A stretch of DNA of 64,000 bases from Protula sp. h YS-2021. Taxonomy: Eukaryota > Annelida > Polychaeta > Sabellida > Serpulidae. The number at the start of each line of letters is the position of its first letter. Position 1 is the stretch's first letter. Of the stretch, positions 36,600 to 49,456 are shown piece after piece. The position numbers and the translations under genes were made by a program. Location of the stretch: positions 5,097,849 to 5,161,848 of the forward strand of contig OX457031.1 in NCBI GenBank assembly GCA_949752745.1. Reading direction: 5' to 3'. Under the pieces are notes generated by a model. That model had not been told where the DNA came from. It did not search any database and saw only the letters and a program-made list of their open reading frames with translations.

Positions 36600-37065
36600 G
36601 GTCCCAGCTGTCAGTGGAAGCTGTATTATTTAAGTGTCCAAAGGAGAGATGGATATAACTTTATACATTTAAGTCCATGTTTGGCATTATGGCTGGTACA
36701 TCAAATGTGTTTTTAAATGTCTAAAGAAGACGTGAAAACCACACTAGTTTGTGGCTTAAAACCTTTGGATATAACTTTATACAATTACTTCAATGTTTAG
36801 CATTATGGCTGCTATATCCAATGTGCTTTTAAGTGTCTAAAGAAGACGTTGAAACTACACCAGTTGGTGGCTGAAAACAGATGGATATAACCTTATACAA
36901 TCACATCAATGTTTGGCATTGTGGTTGGTATATCCAATGCGCTTTCTGCAGAAGACGTGACCACCACGCTAGTTGGTGGCTTAAGACAGATGGATATAAC
37001 CTTATAATTACTTCAGTGCTTGGCATTATGGCTGGTATATCATCAGATGAATTAAATAAATAAAA
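36600..37065. repeat. About 120-base tandem repeat, four copies
   Basis: Unit has gatggatataactttataca, tcaatgtttggcattatggc, tggtatatccaatgtgcttt and aagaagacgtga. It lies just beyond the 3' end of TIR gene A and may be in or after its 3' UTR. Confidence 0.88.
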
Positions 37066-37287
37066 AGCGGGATTTCTTGGGTAAAGTAAGCATATATTGA
37101 CAAATCATTCCGTTGCTCCGTTTGCAGCCAAAGTTGTTGCTTGAATATAAACTGTGAAAATACCACCTGATCATTTCAGTTACTTGCTGGATTATTTGTA
37201 TGATGCAAAGAAATGATCCGTGGTTTCAATTCACGACTTTTGTCATTAACTATTGATACAAATATTCCAAAAAAAAAACAAGTGACG

Positions 37288-37980
37288 TCACAGCAGACAG
37301 CACGTAGCAGACGACTTTTTCGATGATTCCTTTGGGATCGTCTGCTCAGGCGGTGAGCGTTGAACAGCAGTGTTCAGAGACTCGTCGCTTGCCTTACAGG
37401 CTGGAGAATTGCCAACTATCGCCGGATTCTTCTCACTGGTTTTCACATATGTCTGGTCTTGTTTCGTCTCAAAATCGTTGTGTTTTGATGGTTGAGAGTC
37501 TGTTGTTTTATTTGTGTCGTTTTCAATGGATTTCATTCTGGTTACATGATTGGCTAATTTTCCGTAAAGGTCGTTCATTTGCGGGCATGTCCAGCTATTT
37601 TGAACTTCAACACTAGGCTGACAAAAATCAATATAAAGCAACTGGGTGAAAACCATGCTCATTGGTCCAGCGGGAGGCCACGTGGTTTTCTCCAGTAGCA
37701 GCGGAACAATAGGTTTCTTCAGAGCATCAGCGAGACTGACTTCTCTGCGACAATTAGCCGACAGCGCGTACTTTGACGTCACACAGGAGACGACTACTTT
37801 GCAGCCGCGGATTCCTTTATCGATCTTGTCATAGAGTGAATCTCCTCCTCCCATCTGCATGATGTCCAGCCAGCACACGTAGCCCCGTGACGTTAATGTC
37901 TTGTAGAGCTTCTTGATCTGTGGCTGCTTGCCCCACTGGTACGAGATAAACACTTCCGGGCTCTCGTGCTCGTTTTCCTT
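37288..37980 (-). CDS. Gene A exon 18: second TIR domain, tail and CaaX box
   Basis: A 230-residue terminal exon. The whole TIR is in this one exon, unlike TIR1. Motifs: [60 protein letters not shown] (putative catalytic Glu in RREV), [18 protein letters not shown] and LLYIDFC. A tail of about 100 polar residues rich in Lys, Ser, Thr and Asn follows, with [10 protein letters not shown] just before the end. The last four residues, CCLL, form a CaaX motif; a terminal Leu usually directs geranylgeranylation. The one-exon form suggests TIR2 did not arise by simple exon-for-exon duplication of TIR1. Confidence 0.92.
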   Translation of the reverse strand, partial: KENEHESPEVFISYQWGKQPQIKKLYKTLTSRGYVCWLDIMQMGGGDSLYDKIDKGIRGCKVVVSCVTSKYALSANCRREVSLADALKKPIVPLLLEKTTWPPAGPMSMVFTQLLYIDFCQPSVEVQNSWTCPQMNDLYGKLANHVTRMKSIENDTNKTTDSQPSKHNDFETKQDQTYVKTSEKNPAIVGNSPACKASDESLNTAVQRSPPEQTIPKESSKKSSATCCLL

Positions 37981-40900
37981 CTTGCAGAAAATAAAAGTAA
38001 ACGTTTCAGTGTTCTAATTCACATCATAATTAGAAAAGTTAATATCTTCAAATTAGAGGTAATGTTTATGACATGTTACAGGCTGCCTTTTCAATATCGT
38101 TAATTAATGTAATAGTATATTATTTTTACGAACCTTTACTTGCATTGATCTCTTTTTGCCTAGTCACAGCTTAGCTTTGTTTATAACAGTTTTTGTTTCT
38201 AAGAAGATTCATATACATTGTTCTCTTTGCCTTTGGCCACAGCTTGTGTTTTCTTTATGGTAGATTTTTTGTTTTGTTTTTAGGAAGCTTTACATACATT
38301 GTCTTCTTGCCTGTTCACAGCTTTATTTCATCGTAGTATTTTAGTTATACAGAGCTTTACTTACGTCGCTCTCTTCTCGCCTGGTTACAGCTTGCGCTTT
38401 GTTTTCTTTGGGCTTTACTACAATTATTTCCTCTGGTGGATCCCACCAGTCACGGTACAGATCTACAAAGAGATAAGATCTGACACTCTAAAACAACAAA
38501 TCCTTTCATCAAACATTCAAGCTAGATACGGTAAATTTTGCTTATATTTGTTGACACTAACCCTCTACGTCTAAGTTATGCTGACATTTTAGTTAAGCTT
38601 TAATAAAATAAGATCTTGTAATCTTAGAAGACTCCGAACTGTACCATATTTGTAGCGATACACCTATAGTGATTTGGCAATGCATCTGTAGTGTTATAAC
38701 TGAATTATACCCTTGCAAATGTACATTTTCAACGCTTTTTCACGGCGTTGAAATATCTGTAGTGTACGGTAACCTTATGTAATTACGTTTCTTACGGGTC
38801 ATCTCTTATAAAAGGACAAATAAACACACTACATATGGGAGCAAAGAAAGAATTCAAATATTTCAATTATTTGGGTTTTGTAATGAATTATTATTATTAG
38901 TGATTTAGTGTTTGACAATTATTAGTAATTCTCTATGGTCATGAGAAACTAGTGATGATGTGAATGCAAAAACAGGCAGCTTACCGGAGGCAATCAATGA
39001 CGGATCTGGAGCATGCGTGAATCGAATCTGCATTAGAAGCTCCTGGAATTTGGCTGTGGGCCAGTACCGGTCATCTCCCGCCGTCTCACCAGGCCGAGCA
39101 AAGAACCGGACAAATATGTACTCGCCGAATATGGGCCCCATGGAGCCTGGCGGCGGCCATGACAGTTTCTCCATCAGCAGCGGTATCATTGGCTTACCCA
39201 AAGTGACAGAGAGATTCACCTAAATCATGCATAAACACTAATCAATAAAAACACAATTTAAAATCAGATTTATACATGCTATACTGCATGCTATTAAAAT
39301 TAACTTCCTATTGCAGGTTCTTTTACATCTTTTTTGGGAATAAATGGGAAGTTTGCTGGCAATATAACTTTCACAGAATATTTCAGCTTAAATATGAACC
39401 CTTTTCAAATAACTATTTAAAGTTTTTTTGAAATTTTGTATAATTTGCTATAAGACTGGCTTTATAAAGATGAAATAATAAACTGGCATTTAAATGTAAA
39501 GATTTATATCTACTTAAAATGTATGAAAATTTAAATTTACTATATATTTTTTAAACTTATATTTAACCAATTTAGGCCTGAATATTAACATATTTAAAGA
39601 CGTGAACACACTTCTCTATTGCAGTTAGCCGATTTCGCATATTTCTCAGACACACAGCAAATCACGACCTTCGCCGCTCGAATTCCCTGATCAATTTTAG
39701 CAAATAGCTTGTCGCCACCACCCATCTGGCCAATGTCCATCCAGCTGCAAGCATAAGCAAGCACAAATGTGATTCTCAGCAAACGCTTTCATTTCTTGAA
39801 TTATCTGAAGAAAGTATCTCTAAACAATAAAAGGTCGGAATTAATGTTCTTGACACGTACCATATTTTTGTAGCATGCGTCTAATTTTATAGTTTTTTTG
39901 TAAATTTGTTTGGTTTTAGGATGGACATTAAAAACTACTCAGAAATTATTTAAAGGTAAAATAATAATTTCTTTTTAGCTTCTGTCACGTAGATGCTTTT
40001 CCACACTTGGGCCTTACAGAGTATTTTGTTTAGTTCTAAGAAAATGTATCGGCTTACTTTAAAGTGTGACCATTAAGCTTAGTATTTGAAATCACACAGG
40101 GTCTTAACCTTTTATATCCTGCCATTTCCAGGTGCTTGTGGAGTAGCTTGACTTCCTGTTGGTGACCCCACTGATAGCTGATGAAGATGGGTGGAGGGTC
40201 CCACGTCTCTGTGTCATCCTCCTCTACTACGCCCTCTGTGAACAATCACAGAAACTAAAATTTCAACATATATTAGTACAAATGTCACAAACTAATTGTG
40301 TAGCGTAGTGTAGTTTAGTTCACGGTTAGCCGTGTTTTATAAGTGTGTTCGCTTCGCCATGATTTATGAGAATGTGTTAGCTTTGATATTGTATTAGCTT
40401 CAGGTATGTAAGTATGTGTGTGTTTGTATGTATGCGTGTATGTATGTTTGTATGTGTGTATGCATTTATTTATGCATGTGTGTATGTATGCATATATGTA
40501 TGTGTGTATGTATGTATGTGTGTATGTATGTATATATGGATGTACGTATGTGTGTATGTATTTATGTATGTATGTATGTATATATGTATGTATGTGTGTA
40601 TGTATTTATTTATATATGTATGTATGTGTGTATGTATGTATGTAGGTATGTGTGTATGTATGGATGTATGTATGTATTTATGTATGATTTAGTGTCATTT
40701 TAACCTGTTTGCTTCAGCGCGTTCTCCACGATCATCGCGGCATCGACCCGGTTCATTTCATTCAGGGCCTGCTCAACCGCAAAAGTCGCATCCCTGGTTT
40801 TGTGGGTGGCGAACCATTCGTCGAGCAGACTGAGGCAGGGGTCCGGCTGCGTCGCCCAGTTCCTTATGTCGTCATTAGAATAACCGAGCCGTGTTGCTAG

Positions 40901-43900
40901 GAAACGCCAATCATGCTGGGCTTCCGGGTTCATCAATTTTGCCACATCACGTGACCATACCGGAGCGTGGCTCAAAGTCTAACAAAATAACCATTTGAAA
41001 GGCTTGGAGGCTTTGGCATTTTTGCATAAGTACGGAAAGAACTTAAATATTATTAACGATGTATTGGTTCTATTCACAGACTTTCTCTTTTAAATATTTA
41101 TGTTGGTGATCGGTTAATAATATGAATACATGTCAGAATTGGATTTATTTAGTAGTATTTCATCAATAACAAATAAATAGTTTATTTTCAACATTAATGT
41201 TTAGACCCAATACTGCACTTTCTTACCTTTTTATCTACTTCCTCCACCTTTTCCACCGTCTCCTCTACCACCTCCTCTAGCTCATTAAGTCGCTCGCCTT
41301 GCTCGCTCACATCGGCCTTGACCTCGAGCACCTGCTCATCTAGCTTCTGCGCATGATCGTGCGCGCCATCTACTCGCTGCGCTGTGTCCTTGACCCTCTC
41401 GTCCACTTGCTGTATATCTTCTTTGTGCTCTGTGATCTTGCCACTGATATCATGCAGGCTGTAATATAAGAATATAAGAATATAATATAAGAATATAATC
41501 ACATGATATATGAATAAATGTAACGAATAGTCCAGACTAATTTTCTCTGCTGATGCAATCAGCCTTAAGTATCGGCTTTATGAGTTAAGTTTTTAACATT
41601 TAAGCACTTAGCATATAACTATTTTTTCTTGTGGGCGGGGCGTGTCTCAGTATAAATGAAAGCTGAAGAGCAGTAAATATACAGATAGGTACTTAGATCA
41701 TGCATCTCATGCATACCGTATCCCACTCAAACTTACGACACTTATTTACAACCACCGGTGTCATTAACAACACATGCAACTCCTTAAGAGCACGTAAAAT
41801 AAAAATATGTAAAGTTTATATTTTACACACTGATAGAAATGTCAAAGGTCATTACTTATGTAAAAATAACAATCATATGCTCAGGCTTGAATGGTTGACG
41901 TTGGTATTCTGGTGACTGATTTATTATAGCAAAAGGCTTTGCGAAATATTTGATTTTTACAAGACACATTGAAAACAGTAGAAATTTAAATTTCAATATA
42001 AAGTAATTTCATAACTGTATTAAATGGACACTTTAATAATTGATATATTTATTAATTTGACGTGTGTCAATAACCTACGTTCTCTTATTGGCAATATCTT
42101 GTGCGTGCTTCGCGAATGAAGCCAAAGAGGGATCTCCCATACACTCTGAAAAATATAAAAATATCAATGGTTTTTGGTAATAAAGTAATATATTGAACAA
42201 TGGGCATTGAATGAAGATTGATTCACATTTTTGATAGGAAATGAAAAGCATATGTATATTAGACATGGATATCGCAGGTTTTGTTTACAGTCAAACGCTT
42301 AGATATCATTTCATCTCAGGGTTGCTCTCGTATGTGCAAGATTTTCCAAGTCGCGCATTCTGATTTTCTCACAGTAATAAATTCTCAATTAAACTTAATT
42401 GTTCACAAACATCAATACCTTAATCAAACAGCAAAATCTCAAGTAACCATAGTTTTGATAGGAGAAAGGACACACTTTGTGATTTCGTTTATACATATGG
42501 CTGAACCGTTTGAGGTATATATTTGGCATGTAGCAAAAGGCGCACCTTCAATGAAGTCCATGTGTTTGGCGAGGATATGGGGATACTTGGCGCCGAGGTC
42601 AGTGAGACGCCATAACAAGTTCTTCACGTAGTCCTTGTTGCCACACGTTCGCGCTACGTTCACTATTGCTGATGTATACTTCGCGGCATAGTCCTAATGT
42701 TATGTAAATACAGTCAAATATCCTAAACGATGTAAATGTTGACATGATAAATAAATGTGTGATGTCCTGTAGCAATATGGATATTCAATAGTGACGTAAA
42801 CGTCCGAAAACATATATTGTGCGCAAAGGTCCTGGAGCACAGATAGAAATGTAAACATCCTAAACATGCAGCAATGTAAAGCACCTAAAGCATAGATAGT
42901 AACAGAAACGTCCTAAAATATACAGCACTGTAAAGCTCCTAAAGCACAGATAGCAATGTAAAGGTCCTAAAGCGCATATGGTAAAGTAAACGTTCTAAAA
43001 CACCTACAGTATTGTTAACATTCTAAGACATAAATAGCAATGTGCACGTCCTAAAACACAGTGTAAGAGTTCTAAAAATAGCAGTGTAAACGTTCTAAAA
43101 CACATATAGTATTGAAAACGTTCTAAAATTCATATATTAGTACAAACGTCCTAAATCACATATCGCAATATAGACATCCTAAAGCACATAGAAACTGTAA
43201 GCGTCCTAAAACATATATACCAATATAAAAGTCCTAAAACACATACATTTATGTGCAAACATCATAGAGCAATGGTAAAGGATCTGGAGTGAAGTCCAAA
43301 GGGATAAATTGCTCCAGGTAAAATCCCCTGGACATAATCTATTTGGAGCAAAACCGCTCGAGGTCAAAATCCACCAGGGGAAAAACCGCCTTATTTTTTT
43401 CTGTTTTCATATTTTTGTATGTCAACACGAAATATCAGTTACGTATCTGTAGTTTATTTCGGTTGATGCTCAGTTGAAAATCGTGATTGATATCCATTGT
43501 GATGTGGTTAATTAGCCCCTAAATGGGGCTTTATGACCCGGAGAGTTCTCATAGATTGGAGTCTGTCCATCTGTCTGTCTGTCCGTGCATCTGTCGAGCC
43601 ATTTGGTACCACTCATTCCTCTTAGATGGGTCAGTCGTTTAATCTGATATTTTAAAAAAACTTTTTCACAGAACAGTAGCTTGATGTATGCCAAAATTTT
43701 TGGCAGTCTGAAAAGAATTAGATTTTTGGCGAATTTTTTTTTTAATTTTGGTGCTTTCAGTGCTGGTTTTAGACATTGTTGACGCGATATCTCAAAAACA
43801 GTTTATGAGCTTTTCATTGTATCTTGCATAAAGAAAGACCATATAGAGCAAATTTGTGCTGACAAATTGTTTTGATTTTCTTCAAAAGTTGAATTTTCGA

Positions 43901-46900
43901 AATTTTTACTTAGGTGTTCTTAACTGCTTTAGAATTTACTTACGCGCACCTCTAAAATAGTTCTTCATATCTTCGCTAAACCTAAAGAATTACTTTTTAT
44001 TTGTTAAAAAATTGACGAACTTTCGATATTTTAACTTTGGTTTGTTTTTAGCTGTTTTGGACTTTGCTTACGCGATATCCCTAAAATAGTTCATCGGATC
44101 TTCGCTAAACTGCTGGATTAGAAAAGCAAGACAGTGTCCATCATCACAACTGTTGATTCTGATCCAAAAATGTAGTTTGGACCATTTTGTTTTTAGATTT
44201 TCACTTTGGTATGTTTTTAACTTTTTGACTATGTGTACACGGTATCTCAGAGACGGCCTGTTCTAAAGATCCTAAAGTGTAGATGGTCACTGAAGTACTG
44301 GGTCTGGTTGAGGTGAACGATTGAGGCGGGGAGCATATCCTCATTTTTGTTAGTAAAGCATTGATCGCGGACCGGGGTTTATGGGGCTTATGGATTAGGC
44401 TCCGTCCGTCTGTCGGTCCGTCTCTTTGTACTGTATTGAATTACTTTTAAATATAGTCATCGCTTTCTCCAGTTGCGGAATGTGCTGTCGACGATAGTTT
44501 CCTTAATGTTTATTTGATAGGTGATCATCTTGATCTTGTACTTAGATTTAGAAAAGTACAGTATTTGTTGGTTTATAGATGTCTTTGTATATTTTGCTTC
44601 TGCAATAAATCACTGGAAATAGAAACTGAAAAAAAACGATTGCTTTAATTTATGAAGTAAATATCCGGCGGTTTTTATCCGGTTGGACTTAAAACGGCTT
44701 TTATCTTTGAGAAATATGTCGGTTTATGTCCTAGCCGTTGCAGTCCTTTGGATTTCACCCGTGTACCAAGTAAATGTCCTAAAGCAATGTAAATATCACA
44801 CAACAACGAAAATGTCACAGAGCAAGGTTAATGTCATGCAGCAATGCAAATATCACTGAACAATGTAAATGTCGTAGAGCAATGTTAATGTCATGCAACA
44901 ATGTAAATATCACACAACAATGCAAATGTCATAAGCAATGTTAATGTCATGAAACATTGTAAATATCACACAACAATGTGGATCTCCTAGAACATTGTAA
45001 ATTTCATAGAATAATGTAACTATCACCCAGACATGTAAATGTCATAGAGCAATGTAAATGTCATAGAACAAAGCAAACTATCCGGCTGTGCAAGTCTCAG
45101 ATGTACAGGGCGATTTTACAACATCACAGGTTTTAATTTTGTTTGCATTGTTTGGTGGTATAATTAGGAGGGTGACAAGCAGATTCCAACCCACAGGTAA
45201 ACAGATTTGTTACTTGGTGCGTTTGTGAGAAAAGATCGGAGTTAAGTTTTAAGAAGTTTTAAGCCTTGTGAATACACCAATCAAATTTATCAAGGCTCTG
45301 ATGGTAGCATTTAGTCTTATCAAGACTATTCAGGACAATACTAATATTGTAAAATAACAGCGCTTTCCGCATGCTTGATCTAACAACCCGGTCTCTATGC
45401 CCAGTTTAATCCTTGTGTCATACATACTCACCTCAGACAGTCTAAAACAGATCTGTTGCATATTCGCTTCTCCTAGCATGGACAGCCTGATGACTATCTC
45501 TAGTCAGAGCTGCGGATCATGGTTGACCTTGTCCCATACTCACTTCTCCTAGTGTGGACAGCCCGATGATAAACTCTAGTATGGTCTGCAGTTTTTGGAT
45601 GAGTTTGTGGAATACTCACCTCCCCTAGAGTTGACAGCCTAATGAGGATCTCCAAAGCGGTCTGTGAGCCTTGGTTCAGCTTCTTGATGCAGTTGATTAT
45701 GGTGTCATCGTGTGGCGCTATGTCCTCGGTTCTCGCAGTTACCATGGCGTCGAGGCAAAGTAGCCCGTAGCCATGTGTGTCCTCCAACGGCAACGTCTCA
45801 ACGATCTTTCCAATCACTTCTGTCGTAAATTCCTGTGATATCACACCAAATCACCCCTTATTTTTCAATACACAATACTATCTTATAAAATTTGATTGAT
45901 TTTAACACCAGAATCTTGAACAAATATTCCTATACAAAAATCCCAGTAGGATGATTGCTTATTTGACTTCTTCATAAGTAAAGCAAAATCTGTACAAAAT
46001 CTGTTCAAGATATAAATATAATTGCATGCACTTATTATCATATTTTATAAAATATTCCTGCTGCTACTTTTCTTAGTATTTTGCGCAATCGTGTTCTAAA
46101 CATATTGTGTTTGTTCTCACCATGGGGTACTTTTTTGACATGTCCAGAACGAGATAAAGCCCGTCCTTGATGATTTGAAAATCTCCGCAGTCAAAAACGG
46201 CGTTTGCTATGTCATTCATGCGATGCTTAAACACATCTGGATTTGTCTTGAAAGCTTGACCTAGTCTGTCTACAAGCAATAGCAGTTATCAATGTAGTAA
46301 TCAATTAATAAGTGCAGTATATTAATCAATACAATAAATGAATATCGATCTGGCATTATTAGCACAAGCAACTAGCACACTTCAAATTGTGGTGAAATAT
46401 TAACATCAAAATAAGTGTTGTTTTGAGGTTTTTATTGTCACACGTATTGGTATTTCTAAGATAATGTTTAAGGAATAAATGCACCGAGAATTGAGTACTT
46501 CACTTTTCTCTGTCGTTACTGCCTGAATTTCGGAACTGCTCGGAAATTTACTACCACGTTGTTTCGTCGGCCAGGAATTGCTGTCAGGTCAAATTGTGAA
46601 GGGGCAAAACAAACATAGAGGAGAGCATTTGTGCTGGAAAACAAGTATTTAAGTCAGCATTTAAGTTATCTTTTTTGCCTAGGAATTCCTGAATTTGTTG
46701 TGACACTAACAAGCGTAAATAAAAATACGTAATGTTACACTTCACCAAGAAGACCAGTGACTGGAGCATACTTATGTCTGTAGAGCAGCAAGAGGGGTCC
46801 TCTATGAACTCATCAATGAGCTCGTCCATATTATCTCCCATGACGTCAGCCATTGTGTCTCCCAGCATGGAGCAGACAGTCTGCGCGAGCTCGGCCATTT

Positions 46901-47113
46901 CGGCGTCGTCACACTTCCTGAGTTGTAGAAGCGTCGGCCCCAAAGGCTTCACCAGGTCACGCTGCTCCGGGTGCTACAACGTGAAACGGCGAGAAGTAGA
47001 TACAGAAAAAGATACAATGAGAAGGGTGATAAGAGGGAGGCCCTGAATGCACAGAGGCTTCACGAAATCACACTATTCTGGGTGCTAGAACGTTTTGTCG
47101 CTCTATTGACACT

Positions 47114-47199
<86 letters not shown>

Positions 47200-48409
47200 G
47201 TTAATATATATATATAACCATGCATTGGGTAAAACAATACAATAATTTGTAAAGGAACACGTCCATCCCAAATTTATACACATCACATGCTGGGGAATAC
47301 AAAGTCACTATCACTTTACTCTAAACGCCCAGTTTGAATTTAGTGGACAATTATATATTATATGAGCATGAGTGTAGAAAATGTTATATATCATGATTAG
47401 AAAACTCTTACACGTTGATAGAATTAACCAGTAAGTATTTACACTCCTGACAAGACATATAATATATATTATAAGACAACCATCCAATGAACCCACCCAG
47501 TGAATGGAACTGTCCAGTATGTATTTATACAGCGTATAGATTGTAATTTATGATTTTATTTCCTTAAATAATCACACGCTCCTACTCTTTCAATGTAAGA
47601 GTTATATATTTACACAGCCTGTAACATGTAGTGATTATATTATCTGATTAGAAAATCACATGCTCCTACCCATTGAATGTAAGCGTCCAGTATATATTTA
47701 CACAGCGTGTAGTTGATACTTTCTTTCTCACGGTTGTTCGGGTCTTCCCACTCGGCGTCGGCACAGTACGCAAACACCTCACTCACCACGCCGACAATGG
47801 CCACGGCTGCCTGCTTGTTCTTCTTACCAGCCGGCCTTCAACGTAAATCCGGGCAGACTAAATCGCTTGCAAACTTCTACTGCACATGCCGTTCATACAA
47901 CGCACATATATAACATACATAATGCATACATACCGATATATAGGATGCATAGTGCGCTTGTATAAGATATGCAATGAAATGTCACATGTTGTCTATTTCG
48001 GTAACAGAGAAAAAAAGTTTATGATTTGACACAAATCAGCGCAGTTTTAGTTGATAAATAATGATTACCTACCAGAGTGTTTGAAAGATTTGGTACCAGA
48101 GGTCGGCCAGCATACAGCCGTACTTATCATCGTAAGGGATGGCCGGCTTGTCTTTGATGACGTCACGTGTTGTCTCCATCACGGTTGTCATCTTGTCAAC
48201 GTGTTTCTATAATAACAACAATAATATTATTGATAAATAAAAACAATACTGAGAATAATAGTAATACAAAATAAATATGACATTAGTAACAAGATTCGTG
48301 GCTTATAACAATATTGTTCATTGGTAGAATGCTTGAAGAATCCAAAAAAATGTAAGCAATTTGCTCAGCCAGGAGTAGTCGTCATCGGCGGAGAGAAGCA
48401 AAGTGTGCC

Positions 48410-48461
<52 letters not shown>

Positions 48462-49253
48462 GCAGAAGAAGAAGAAGAAGAAGAAGAAGTAGAAGAAGAA
48501 GAAGCTCCAAACGAACATATTGATAAAGGCGTGATTGGTGAAGTCGGGTTCAAATCGTGTAAGCGCAGAGGATAGTGTGCCTAGACAAAAGTTTCCAAAA
48601 CTGTGCCACATGTGTTGGTTATTAAATAAAAAAAAATGTTATCCGAATAAACGCTCATCACCATAGAAACAATCAATTTCCAATGTCGAATCTTTAGTTG
48701 TCAAAATACAAGTCCACGTAGGATACTTAGAATGTGTGTCGCTCTGAGTCATTTCTAAATATATCGACATGGGGAAAACCCATTCGCTCAATATTTGGCC
48801 GCACCTTGAGGTATTTTATGCAGACAAAGATTGTTGTTTGTGGTTGACTGGACTCATTAAGTGTATAAGAATCATAAGTATGTGGGTCATAGGCAATGCC
48901 AAGGAGCCCTAAGTTATTTATTCATGAGCTGAAATGTTTATGACGTGGCGGGGGGGGGGGGGTGTTAACGCCGAGCTGTCATTGAGAACATGAGCTACTG
49001 ATCACGAAAACAAGCAAAAAGCTCCCTTGTTGTAAAATTGTGTATTGTAAGTACAGCCTGCATATCCTTTGTAAATATTACACGTAATTACTCAGGTAAA
49101 CACTGAACTGTATAGTTACTGACAAGCACATTATATTACACCCATTTCACAGCACTCCCCATCAAAAACGCATACTGTGTCAATAAAGCATACGTTGTGA
49201 AAATGCATGCGTTGTCTAATGATATATACGTTATAGAATAAGATATATTTTGT

Positions 49254-49330
<77 letters not shown>

Positions 49331-49410
49331 AGAGAGAGAAAGAAAGAGAGAGAGGGAATAAAAAGTTAGTGGGAGTGAATAAGTGAGTGAGCCAGTGAGT
49401 AAGATAGATC

Positions 49411-49456
<46 letters not shown>

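Noticed and set aside
37288..37980. Gene A truncated at the N-terminus, with only TIR2 as a gene
   Set aside because: The exon starts at a good acceptor and all upstream exons join in phase, so the single-exon reading is a fragment of a longer gene.
40405..40700. Long Cys/Met/Val/Tyr open frames
   Set aside because: Translations of the TATG/TGTG microsatellite, open in several frames.
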